From NCBI GenBank assembly GCA_020636045.1, contig JACJYP010000011.1, forward strand, positions 100,218 to 164,217: a DNA stretch of 64,000 bases. The letters are read 5' to 3'. The notes under the pieces are model-generated. The model had not been told where the DNA came from. It saw nothing but the letters and a program-made list of their open reading frames with translations, and ran no database searches. Below, piece by piece: positions 9,303 through 18,600 of the stretch (position 1 is its first letter; every line of letters begins with the position of its first letter). The translations under genes were made by a program, and so were the position numbers. The stretch comes from Lewinellaceae bacterium (GTDB taxonomy: Bacteria; Bacteroidota; Bacteroidia; Chitinophagales; Saprospiraceae).

Positions 9303-12300
9303 CTATCGCAACAGCGTGACGTCGCCTTTCAGTTTTTCCTCTACGCCATTTGCGTATCGAAGCACGATGTAATAGACATAAACATCGCTGGGAGCATCCT
9401 TGCCGTCTTTCTTTCCGTCCCAGCGCTGCATGCCGGGTGTGGCTTCGAATACTTTCTGTCCCCAGCGGTTAAAGACCATGAACTGGACGATCTCTGTATT
9501 GCTGCCGAAAAGCAGCGGCCCGAAAGTATCGTTTACCCCGTCGCCACCAGGCGTAAAGGCATTTGGCACCGCCAGGCAACGTTTGAATGTATAGGTCACA
9601 GGGCCTTTCTCAGCCGTACAGCCATTGTCGCTGGTAGCGATGACATTGAACTGGACTTCTCCTTCCATGGCGTTCGGTACGAATGTAACAGAATCGCCTT
9701 CAATGCCGGGTATTGCTACGCCATCCTGGGTCCAGGCCAGGACCGCCGATGCCGGTATTACGGCTGTTTTAAGGGTAATCGGCACACCGATACAGATGGA
9801 ATCGGTAGGATCGGGCGTCGCCGATATGTTGCTCAATTCTACGCCTGGAACGATCGTTAGCCGCATAGAGTCGATGGCCGAGCAGTTGTTGCCGTATGAC
9901 AGCATGGCGGTATAGGTGATGGTGCCTACTGTCGGTGGATTTACATTGTAATCCGGCCCGATGAAATTCCCGGGTGTCCAGGTCACGGTTCCCGGCGTAC
10001 CGGTTGTCGTCGCCATCAGGGTAGTGCCTTCATTGAAACAAACGGTCTGGTCCGCTCCGGCGTCGATCGTTGCGGAGGCAACGGTAACATTTACACTGCC
10101 CTGGCTGGTGCATAACGCGCCCGTAGCAGTGACCGAATAAGTTGTCGAAGCGCCCGGCATAGCGGTGGGAGTGGCACTGATCGGGTTGTCCAGACCGGTC
10201 GCCGGCGACCACATGTAGGTGACGCCCGGTTCGGAAACGGTATTCAGTTGCAGGCTGCCACCCGGGCAAATGATCGGGTTGACGGGCAGGTTCAGCGTCG
10301 GATTGGGCAATACCACGATCTCCACGCTGGCGCCGGAAGGACAATCCGCATCGGGCGTTGTCACGGTATAGGTGGTGGTGACGTTGGGGGTTGCAGTCGG
10401 ATTCGCGCAGGTAGTGCAACTCAGTGTGGGCGGCATGTCCTGCCATTCGAGTCCGGTGCCGGGCGGGTCGACCGTCACCATGATCTCGGCGGACTGGCCC
10501 GGACATATTTGCATAGGGGTCGCATCCACGGTCAGGGTAGGCGGCGTTGCCACCGGTACTTCTATCGAAGAAGTGTCTTTACAGCCCCGGTTGGTAATGA
10601 TGCGCTCAAATGTATGCGTCGACGTGGCAGTAATAACCAGGTTCCAAAGGTCCAATGGCGTTTCCTGGCCGCTAAACGGCAGCCATTCGATCATGATATC
10701 GGGGAAATTGGCCGGCTCGTATGTCGGAGAGATCAGATAGACGGTATCACCAGGGCAATAAATGGCTTTGTCTTCCACCCGGATGATGCTTTGGTCAGGC
10801 AGTGAATCGACCCGGATACGGATGGAGTCGTACACCGTGCAATTGTTGATGCTGTACGTGGCTATGATCGTGGTCGATTCATCGGGGAATGCCTGCACGT
10901 TCGGACCGCTGGGGCTGCTGACGTAGAAACTGGGAGACCATTGCACCTGCGCGCCAGCCGGACTCGAATTCGCGGTCAGCGAGAGTGTATCACCCAGGCA
11001 GATTTCCTTGTATTCGTCACCCTCGATATTAACGTCGGCCGCAATTACATTGACGTTGACACTTTCCATCTGTGAACAGAAGCCGTTGGCACTGGTGGCC
11101 ACGAGCGTATAGGTAGTGGTGACATCAGGCAATGCGACGGGGCCCGATATGGTATCGCTGTTCAGGCCTGCTGCCGGGCTCCATTGATAAATGGTGGTGC
11201 CGCTTATCGAATCGGCCAGTTGCACCGGGTAGTTTTGGCAAACCGTCGTGTCAAACGTGGTAAAAGTCGGGAAAAATAAGGTGTCCACCTGAATCGTGAT
11301 CTGGTCGCTGACCGTACAACCGGCAATACTTACCGAAGCCGTGTAAGTGGTCGTTTGGGTGGGAGAAGCAATTGGCGTCGGGCTGCCAGGATCATCCAGA
11401 CCCGTCGTCGGTGACCAGACGAGTCCCGTACTGTTTACATTGTTGATGGCCTGCAGCTGCACCGAATTGCCCAGACAGATGTTCGAATCGCTCAACGCCA
11501 CCACGTCGATGTTGGGGTCGACAATGGTCACGTATACGGAATCCACATCCACACAGGAAGCGATCGTGCCGGTGACTTCCAGCCAGATATCCTGCGTTGG
11601 TGTGATGGTAGGGTTGGGGATGAACGGGTTGCTGACGGCCCCTGGCGGCGCCCAGAAATAATCAGTAGCGCCTTCTGCTTCCAGTTGCAGGGTAGCGCCC
11701 GCACACACGAACAGCGTGTCGCCCCCCTTTACATCGACAATCACGTTGTCGGCAATTTCAACTGTCAGGACTTTATACACCACCGTACCGCAACCGAAGT
11801 CATTCGACAGGGTGATCACGATGTTTTCCACACCTTCGATCAGGGTGTCTGCGAGCGGCACGATCGGAAAAGACAAGGAAGTTTGCCCCGGCTGGAAAGT
11901 GATCACATCGGGAATACTAAGCGTGTAGTCGGTTCCCAAAGTCGCAGTTCCCCCGATATTTACAATAAAACTGGTCGCTTCGTCAACGGGCTGGGAAAGC
12001 GATATCACGAGTTGATCCTGATTGCCAGAGCAATCTTCGATAAAGTACTTGATCCCGCTTGCAAATTGTACGGCGAGATCGGGTGTTCCACCCTGGATCT
12101 TTGATACGAACACACCGGAGTCGTAGTTGCCGTCGCCACGGTCTGAAATCGCCAGTTTCAAGTGGTAAGTGTTGCAGGGAATCACACTCGTCCGTGCCGT
12201 CAGGCTTTTTTTAATGCCGAATGAATCGGAAGTCAGGCCGTCATATTCGATGACGTCACTGAGGGTCTGCACGCCCTGATTGTTCCGGTAGTAGGGCCAG

Positions 12301-13742
12301 TTCACCAGGTTATTGACGCTGTTGATCTGAACGAATGTGTTCGAGTTGGGAAGTACGGCAATATTTTGAGCGCCACCCAGCCCGGGATCGCCCGTGATGC
12401 CGGGCCCGGAGACCAGGAACGCGAAGATGTCGTTGAAATTCGAGTTGACGAATTCGGGATATTCATCCGAGCCGAATACATACTCGAAACTCAGTTCGTT
12501 GGTAGCCACGAACACGTCAAGTTCCACCACGCAGGCATCGAACGAAGGCTGGCCGTTGCCCTGTTGCTGCGACAGGTAATCAAGGTCGTCGTCGCCTTCA
12601 AACCCTGCGTTAAATCCTGTAAAGCCCGCTATATTCGGTCCGATGCTTAACTGGGCATCGCCGGAAGTAAGGATCAGGCCCTTGTCGAGGCCGAGTGCGT
12701 TGTTGTCCGTCGGAAAACTGAAGGTCCCGTACGCGCCATCGGCACAATTAATACCCGTGATTGTTACAACCGTTGCCGGCGTGGCGACTGCATTAACGAT
12801 ATCGACCGGTTGAATGCCGGTATTGACCGTCATTTGTTCCTGCGGGGGGCAGGGAGTGCTGCTGCATTCCCAATACCCTTTCCAGCCTTCGAACTCATTT
12901 GTACCATCCGACTGGAAATTGACGGTAAGGCAGCCGCTGGTCGCCTGCACCTGAAAGCAAACGCCACCGCCGCCGTCCGGATCGTTGAAGTTGAATCCGT
13001 TGATGGTGGTAATCGGAGTTCCGTTGGCATTATTGCCGTCGTAAAACGACAGCGCGTCGCCGAAGCCGCCGTTTTCAATGTGATAATATTCCAAAGTGAA
13101 AGTAATACAGGCAGCAGGGGAATTGGGACAGATCACAAATGTGTGGTCCTCATCCGGACCGTAGTCACCATCAGCGCCGCCGCTGTCGTATAATACGCCT
13201 TCACAAAGGCTTGAGCCGCCCTGATCTACCGTTGAAGAAGGCGGTATTTTATCCACACACAACATGAATTCACCGGAGTTGGGGGTAGCCGTCAGCGAGT
13301 AATCCGAAACGCGAATGAAATAGGGAAGACCCGGTGTCAGGCCGATAACATCCAGAAACAGGGAGTTTTCACCTACATCGGCTTTGGCACAGAGCAATTC
13401 GGCCAGCCCGTCGAACATGCAATCCCCGCGGTAAACGGCAAACTCCGGATTTTGTATCGAGTTGCCCACGCCGGTCAGCGTGATGCGGAAATCGAACAAG
13501 GTGTCCGGACAGGTGAACATGAACCAGACATCGCGCTGGGCAACACCGCTGTTGAAACAACTGGGCGGGTTGTCGTTGCCGATATCGCTGGGCGTCGCTC
13601 CGACATTCGAAAAAATGTCGCCCGGACAAACGGGCGCGGGGCCGAGGTCGATCAGACCGGAGCAATCGTCATTGACCGGAGTCTGGGAATAAAGCGAGCA
13701 GGCCAAACCCAGCGCTGCCATGAGCATATAGAGTCTTTTCAT
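9303..13742 (-). CDS. Giant T9SS type B surface protein with CUB, choice-of-anchor L and Calx-beta-like domains
   Basis: A 1479-aa secreted protein. Visible layout: signal peptide (1-20, cleavage near SLYSQ); an Asn/Asp/Cys-rich first domain to about 170; a CUB-like domain (about 185-295, with the Gly/Tyr/Phe pattern around SFYDGNN); and a choice-of-anchor L domain (about 310-555), recognisable by GLDKGLILTSGD, EYVFGSDEYPEF and FAFLVSGPGI. Next come a Calx-beta-like module (about 575-665, GVENIVITLSND) and a run of Ig/PKD-like repeats whose linkers read SPTTGLDDP and ATPTQTTTYT (about 670-1380). It ends in a gliding-motility CHU_C/T9SS type B sorting domain (FTPGGDGVNDTF, NRWGQKVFE, KGDVTLLR). 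The role is probably surface adhesion or matrix formation; the cargo route through T9SS is known for this C-terminal family. A full two-box promoter lies 72 bp upstream. Confidence 0.9.
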   Translation of the reverse strand: MKRLYMLMAALGLACSLYSQTPVNDDCSGLIDLGPAPVCPGDIFSNVGATPSDIGNDNPPSCFNSGVAQRDVWFMFTCPDTLFDFRITLTGVGNSIQNPEFAVYRGDCMFDGLAELLCAKADVGENSLFLDVIGLTPGLPYFIRVSDYSLTATPNSGEFMLCVDKIPPSSTVDQGGSSLCEGVLYDSGGADGDYGPDEDHTFVICPNSPAACITFTLEYYHIENGGFGDALSFYDGNNANGTPITTINGFNFNDPDGGGGVCFQVQATSGCLTVNFQSDGTNEFEGWKGYWECSSTPCPPQEQMTVNTGIQPVDIVNAVATPATVVTITGINCADGAYGTFSFPTDNNALGLDKGLILTSGDAQLSIGPNIAGFTGFNAGFEGDDDLDYLSQQQGNGQPSFDACVVELDVFVATNELSFEYVFGSDEYPEFVNSNFNDIFAFLVSGPGITGDPGLGGAQNIAVLPNSNTFVQINSVNNLVNWPYYRNNQGVQTLSDVIEYDGLTSDSFGIKKSLTARTSVIPCNTYHLKLAISDRGDGNYDSGVFVSKIQGGTPDLAVQFASGIKYFIEDCSGNQDQLVISLSQPVDEATSFIVNIGGTATLGTDYTLSIPDVITFQPGQTSLSFPIVPLADTLIEGVENIVITLSNDFGCGTVVYKVLTVEIADNVIVDVKGGDTLFVCAGATLQLEAEGATDYFWAPPGAVSNPFIPNPTITPTQDIWLEVTGTIASCVDVDSVYVTIVDPNIDVVALSDSNICLGNSVQLQAINNVNSTGLVWSPTTGLDDPGSPTPIASPTQTTTYTASVSIAGCTVSDQITIQVDTLFFPTFTTFDTTVCQNYPVQLADSISGTTIYQWSPAAGLNSDTISGPVALPDVTTTYTLVATSANGFCSQMESVNVNVIAADVNIEGDEYKEICLGDTLSLTANSSPAGAQVQWSPSFYVSSPSGPNVQAFPDESTTIIATYSINNCTVYDSIRIRVDSLPDQSIIRVEDKAIYCPGDTVYLISPTYEPANFPDIMIEWLPFSGQETPLDLWNLVITATSTHTFERIITNRGCKDTSSIEVPVATPPTLTVDATPMQICPGQSAEIMVTVDPPGTGLEWQDMPPTLSCTTCANPTATPNVTTTYTVTTPDADCPSGASVEIVVLPNPTLNLPVNPIICPGGSLQLNTVSEPGVTYMWSPATGLDNPISATPTAMPGASTTYSVTATGALCTSQGSVNVTVASATIDAGADQTVCFNEGTTLMATTTGTPGTVTWTPGNFIGPDYNVNPPTVGTITYTAMLSYGNNCSAIDSMRLTIVPGVELSNISATPDPTDSICIGVPITLKTAVIPASAVLAWTQDGVAIPGIEGDSVTFVPNAMEGEVQFNVIATSDNGCTAEKGPVTYTFKRCLAVPNAFTPGGDGVNDTFGPLLFGSNTEIVQFMVFNRWGQKVFEATPGMQRWDGKKDGKDAPSDVYVYYIVLRYANGVEEKLKGDVTLLR

Positions 13743-13813
13743 CGTGTGTGTAATTGTCTGAATCTTGATTAATCAGGCGTTTTCCCGCCCGGCAATATAC
13801 GCCGGGCACGAGC

Positions 13814-13844
13814 CAAAAATAGGGAGACCTTTGTGAACGCCAAA
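13814..13844 (-). promoter_or_regulatory. Complete Bacteroidota promoter (TTTG-N19-TAnnTTTG)
   Basis: On the minus strand TTTG (13844-13841) is followed by exactly 19 bases and then TATTTTTG (13821-13814). This is an exact match to the published Bacteroidota sigma-ABfr-type consensus, placed 72 bp before the ATG at 13742. It is the only promoter in the window where both boxes and the spacing are perfect. Confidence 0.8.
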
Positions 13845-13907
13845 TCGCTGCCGGGCTTTTGTGTCGCGATATGGCAGATGTGGGCCGGAAATCGGCAAAT
13901 TATGCAC

Positions 13908-14309
13908 TTATCTGGCGCATTTTTCGAGCATCCGGCGGGTATCTTCCAGGCTGTAAGGGGCGTTTTGGTTGCCCCAACTATTGTTGATGTAGTTCAGAAT
14001 ATTGGTGATCTGAATTTCCGTCAGGGTCGGCACGCCCGGCATTTGCTCAGTATAGGTCTGGCCATTGACCGAGATCGTGTCGGTGAGACCGTATTTCAGC
14101 ACACAGGGCAGTTTTTCCCGGTGCAGGTGCAGGTAGTCGGCATTGCGCAGCGGCGGGATCAGTCCGCGCAGACCTTCCCCCTGGTCCATGTGGCAATTGG
14201 CACACGTATTTTTATACAGGCGTTCGCCTTCCCGGTAGGGGTTCGTTTGGCAGGACGCCAGAAAAAGGATGATTGGAAAAATGGCGGAATAAGAGCCCTT
14301 TTTGCGCAT
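13908..14309 (-). CDS. Monohaem cytochrome c lipoprotein
   Basis: A 133-aa lipoprotein. The signal peptide ends in a lipobox LASC (Cys20). The haem c attachment motif is CANCH (36-40), and the likely axial Met is M90 in EQMPGVPTL. This is the compact class I cytochrome c pattern. It would sit on the periplasmic face of a membrane and pass electrons to an oxidase or another carrier. It lies 30 bp downstream of the SCO gene on the same strand, in the order metal-binding lipoprotein, SCO, cytochrome, which suggests one transcript serving copper and respiration. Haem attachment would need the System I Ccm proteins, two of which (CcmE, CcmF) are encoded at 44.6 and 47.1 kb. Confidence 0.9.
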   Translation of the reverse strand: MRKKGSYSAIFPIILFLASCQTNPYREGERLYKNTCANCHMDQGEGLRGLIPPLRNADYLHLHREKLPCVLKYGLTDTISVNGQTYTEQMPGVPTLTEIQITNILNYINNSWGNQNAPYSLEDTRRMLEKCAR

Positions 14310-14339
14310 AAGTGCCTGTTTTTCAGTTCCTGGAGGCCG

Positions 14340-14963
14340 CTATTTCGGATATTGCTCTTCCAGCAGCACATCTATGTCCTCCATAAAGCGGCTAACATCC
14401 TCCGCATCCGTGCCATCGCAGAATGAGCGCACATGCCTGTTTTTGTCTACCAGGATCATCCTTCCCGAGTGATCGAAGCCGCCTGGTGCGTCGGGATCTT
14501 CGGTCGCGACGCTAAAATAATCGTCGGCAATCCCGTAGATCGCATCGTGATCGCCGGTCACCAGGTGCCATTTTTTTGTGTCGATGCCGAGTTTCAGGGC
14601 ATGGCGTTTTAGTGCTGCGACAGTATCGTTGCGGGTGTCGATGGAGTGGGAGAGGAGCGCTACCCGGTCGTCGTCTTTGTACTTTTCATAGATACGCAAT
14701 CCGTTCTTTTTCACCCTGGGACAAATGGTAGGGCAGTGGATGAAAAAGAAATCCACTACGTACACCTGCGACGCAAAGGTGGCATTCGTGACCATCTGGC
14801 TGTCCTGGTCGATAAATGCGAAGTCGGGCACCTGATGATAAACCGTATCGCCTGCAGGGGAGACGTCGCGGTTGCCAAGGATGGGCAACGTGCGTTTTTC
14901 AGGTTGCAGGAAAAATACGGCAAGAGCGATCAACGCCAACAGGATCAGGATAATACGTTTCAT
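14340..14963 (-). CDS. SCO1/SenC-family copper chaperone
   Basis: A 207-aa protein with an N-terminal membrane anchor (ILILLALIALAVFFL) and a thioredoxin-like SCO domain. The copper ligands are visible: C77 and C81 in CPTICP and the distal His H165 in GGFDHSGR. SCO proteins deliver copper to the CuA site of cytochrome oxidase or keep its cysteines reduced. The start at 14963 is chosen over a longer in-frame ORF because it begins directly before the anchor and overlaps the stop of the upstream gene as ATGA, a sign of translational coupling. Its neighbours are a metal-binding lipoprotein (upstream) and a cytochrome c (downstream). Confidence 0.92.
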   Translation of the reverse strand: MKRIILILLALIALAVFFLQPEKRTLPILGNRDVSPAGDTVYHQVPDFAFIDQDSQMVTNATFASQVYVVDFFFIHCPTICPRVKKNGLRIYEKYKDDDRVALLSHSIDTRNDTVAALKRHALKLGIDTKKWHLVTGDHDAIYGIADDYFSVATEDPDAPGGFDHSGRMILVDKNRHVRSFCDGTDAEDVSRFMEDIDVLLEEQYPK

Positions 14964-15508
14964 TCCGGCATTAGTTTTTTCCCTGTTTCCAGGGCGGTCC
15001 GGATATCGTTCCGGTTCTGTTCGATTTTTTGTTTTTGCTCTTTCAGATAGGCCACGGCTTCCGCCGAACTCGTTTCGGGTTCCTTGTATCCGGCCATCCA
15101 CGACATCATATCGGCTTCGGCTTTTTCCATAGATGCCAGCGTCGTTACGAATTCATCATTCATTTCTTTGGTCATGGAGGCCCTGGTCATATAGTCCTTC
15201 ATCTGGCGGGCAAGGCGGTTCATGTCCGCCAGGTCTTTCATGGCCTCGTCGTGTATCTGTTCTGCTTCTTTCGAAAGGGAAGCGGCCTCGCCGGTCAGCG
15301 CGGATGTGTTGGGCATTGTCGGTTCCAGTGCCATGCCGCAGACCGGGCATTTGCCCGCTTCCGCGTACGTTTTGCCGTGTTCGCAGTCCATGGGGCAGAT
15401 GTACACGGCATTGGCGAGGTCCAGGTTTTCCGGCTTTTTATTCGGATGATGGCCACAGGATAAAAAGAGCGCAAGGCTCATAAAAGGCAGAAAGAAGTTT
15501 ATTTTCAT
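14960..15508 (-). CDS. Heavy-metal-binding-domain lipoprotein
   Basis: A 182-aa lipoprotein (lipobox LFLSC, Cys18). Residues 36-63 form the short heavy-metal-binding domain found in CusB and copper-handling proteins: YICPMDCEHG and KCPVCGMALEP, with Cys/Met ligands C38, M40, C54, C57 and M59. The rest (about 70-182) is a helical coiled-coil-like segment rich in Glu, Lys and Met. It probably binds copper or a related metal at the cell envelope and works with the SCO protein, whose start codon overlaps its stop by four bases. A TAnnTTTG-like box lies about 30 bp upstream, making this the first gene of a three-gene unit with SCO and cytochrome c. Confidence 0.85.
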   Translation of the reverse strand: MKINFFLPFMSLALFLSCGHHPNKKPENLDLANAVYICPMDCEHGKTYAEAGKCPVCGMALEPTMPNTSALTGEAASLSKEAEQIHDEAMKDLADMNRLARQMKDYMTRASMTKEMNDEFVTTLASMEKAEADMMSWMAGYKEPETSSAEAVAYLKEQKQKIEQNRNDIRTALETGKKLMPE

Positions 15509-15536
15509 GGCAATTTCAGTTGAGAAATGTGGAATG

Positions 15537-15544
15537 CAAATGTA
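15537..15544 (-). promoter_or_regulatory. -7 box for the copper/cytochrome unit
   Basis: The minus-strand reading TACATTTG matches TAnnTTTG, 29 bp before the ATG at 15508. There is no matching -33 TTTG. Confidence 0.45.
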
Positions 15545-15614
15545 TAGGTCTGCATACGCCGTGTGTAATGTAAGTCCTGCAATTTGACCTCGTTTAGAAC
15601 GACTACAAATAGAT

Positions 15615-18600
15615 TTACCGGATCAGGGTAATGTCGCCGGCGTATACTCTTGTCAATCCGTCGCGGAACAATACCTCGAAGTAGTAAACGTAAACGCCGG
15701 GTTGCATGGCTTTGCCCCTGTATTTGCCATCCCAGGCCGCATTTGTATCTTCCGGCATCACATGTTCCCTTGCAAATATCTCATTGCCCCATCGGTCGAA
15801 GATCCGCATTTGCAGGATCTCGGCGATCTGCGTATCGCCAAATAACTGGAACAGATCGGAAATGCCGTCATCGTCAGGTTTGAAGATGTTCGGAATATAC
15901 ACCCGCCTCACGACATGCACTTCAATACGCAGCGACGCCGTAACGGGGCATCCATTCTCTGAAATGGCTACCAACTGATAGGTGGTGGTTTGCAATGGCG
16001 TGGCTATCGGCTGCCAGCAAACCGGGCAGTCCAGCGTAGAATCGGGTGTCCAGTAAAAGGTGTCGACGACAAAATTGGCAATGGGACTTAGCAGTATTTC
16101 CTCACCCGATTCGATGGAGATCTCGGGATCGGCGAAGCCGATGTCAAGCGGAAAGGCGGGGAGTAATGTCACTTCTGTCGTTGCCACACATCCGATACTG
16201 TCCTGCACCACCAATTGATACGTGCCGGGAAATACATTGAAAAATGTCGGCTGGTCCTGGAATTGCACATTATCGATCGCATACAGATAAGGCGGCTGGC
16301 CGCCGCTGGTTTCTGCCGCGATCGTGCCGCTTTCTCCCGGGCAGAGCGGTGGAGTCGCCGTAGCGGTAATTTCCGGAGCGGGCAATACCGTTAATTGCAG
16401 TTCGACAATGCTGTCGCAGCCATTTGTTGTACTCAGTGTTTGCTGGTATGTGCCGCTGACAGAATACACCGAATCACCTACAGTAAAACTTGTTCCCATG
16501 CAAATCGCCTCATTCAGTTGGGTCATCGCCACGGGTATGACCGTCAAATTCAGCGTAACCGTACTGTCGCACCCGTTTGCTGAAATAAAGGTCTCCTGGT
16601 AAGTGCCCGATTGGTCGTATACACTGGCTCCCAGTGTAAATGTCTCTCCTTCACAAATACTCGCCTGTATTTCGCTGCCCAGTTCAGGCAGCACCGTCAA
16701 TGCCAGTGTAACAACGCTGTCACATCCATTTGCCGCCGGAAATATCTCCTGGTAGGTGCCGCTTACGTTATATGTTGCGCTGCCAAGGGTATATGTCTCT
16801 CCGTCGCATATCACCGCCGACAGGTCGCTTTGAGACAACGGCAGCACCTGCAAATCGAGCGTCACGGTGCTGTCGCAACCGTTGGCCGCCGTGAATATTT
16901 CCTGATAAATGCCGCTTGTCGAGTACATGTTGTTCCCGAATGTATACGACATGCCTTCGCATATACTCTCGGCAATGCTGTTTTGTGCTACGGAAAGTAC
17001 CGTCAGCGCAAGATTGACCGTGCTGTCGCAGCCCGCGACGCTGCTCAGTATTTCCTGGTAGTTGCCGCTGACTGTATAAGAGTTGCTACCAAGCATATAA
17101 CTCGAGTCGCTGCAAATAGTCGCCGCAATATCGACCTCTACAGGCTGGTGGACGGTGAGATCGAGAAAAACGATGCTGTCGCAACCCTCAGGCGTGATCA
17201 GAAAATTCTGGTAACTTCCGGTTTGATTGTAATTCGAATTGCCAACCGGGTAGGAATCGCCTTCGCAGATCGACGCAGTGATATGATTTTCCAGGGGCGG
17301 CGTAACGGTGAGGTCTAAATTTACAATGCTGTCGCAGCCGGAAGGCGCTACCAGCAAAGCCTGATATTGGCCCGTAGAGGAGTAGGTGAAGTTGCCGACG
17401 TAGTAAGAAATGCCGCTGCAAATAGTGGCAGAGACGTTTTCCTCTACCGGCGGTAATACGGTCAGGTTGAGGTTGATAATGCTGTCGCAGCCGCCGGGCG
17501 ACACCAGGATCGCCTGATACTGCCCCGTTGATGAATAGGTGAAATTGCCGACATAGTAAGAAATGCCGCTGCAGATCGTATCGGTAACATCCTGAACAAT
17601 GGGCGCTACCGTCAAGTCGAGTACGATCATGCTGTCGCAGCAACCGCCAGTCGGTATGAATACCGTATCCCGTACGCTTTCCGTGTACTCGGTTCCAAAG
17701 AACGTGTAACTGCTTCCTGTACAGATGCTTACATCGAGCACGTTTGCTGTTGTTGAACATGGGCTGTATCTGGCGATGAATGCATCGCTGCTGCCCGCGG
17801 CATTCAGTTGCGATGTGCCGGTACCGATATCGAAGTCGACATTGGCTTCAAAATAGCCGGTCAGATAAATGTTATTGTTGTGTAGCAACAGGTGCAATCC
17901 AAAATCATTGCTGCCGCTCCCGATGGGGTAGGCCCAGGAATAATTACCCGCAGCATCATAGCGAGCTAAAAAAATATCCAGCCCACCTGCTGAATTCAGG
18001 GTTGCGGTGCCCGGCCCCGGGTCGAAATCTGCGGCGCCATTGAAATAACCCGTCACATAGATATACCCGCAATCATCGACACTGAGCGAATTGCCCTGAT
18101 CCGTGGCGTTTCCGCCCATACGATCGGCCCAGATGAGGTTGCCATTTGGGTCGTATGTTGCGAGAAATGCGTCCAGCCCTCCTGCCGAAACGAGGTTGCT
18201 GACCCCGGGCCCCGGATCAAAATCCACCGTGCCGCTAAAGAAGCCGGTAAGGCAAATATTACCCGTCGCCGTAAAGTCCAGGTCTTCTCCGTTCTCAATT
18301 GCATTGCTGCCGGCAGTAATCGTCCAGAGGTGATTTCCCGCCGCGTCGTATTTTGAAAGGAAAAGATCATCGGAGCCGGCTGAAACGCGCACATCCATAC
18401 CGGGGCCTGGATCGAAGTCTACCGAACTTCCAAATCCGCCTGTTATATACACATTCCCGGTCGCATCCAAACGTACTGCCTGCCCACTGTCGTCATCTGT
18501 TCCGCCAACCGCATTTATCCACGCCAGATTGCCTGTCGCGTCGAAGCGGGCTGTGTAAATATCACTTCCGCCATTGGAAGTGCGCATGGCCATACCGGGT

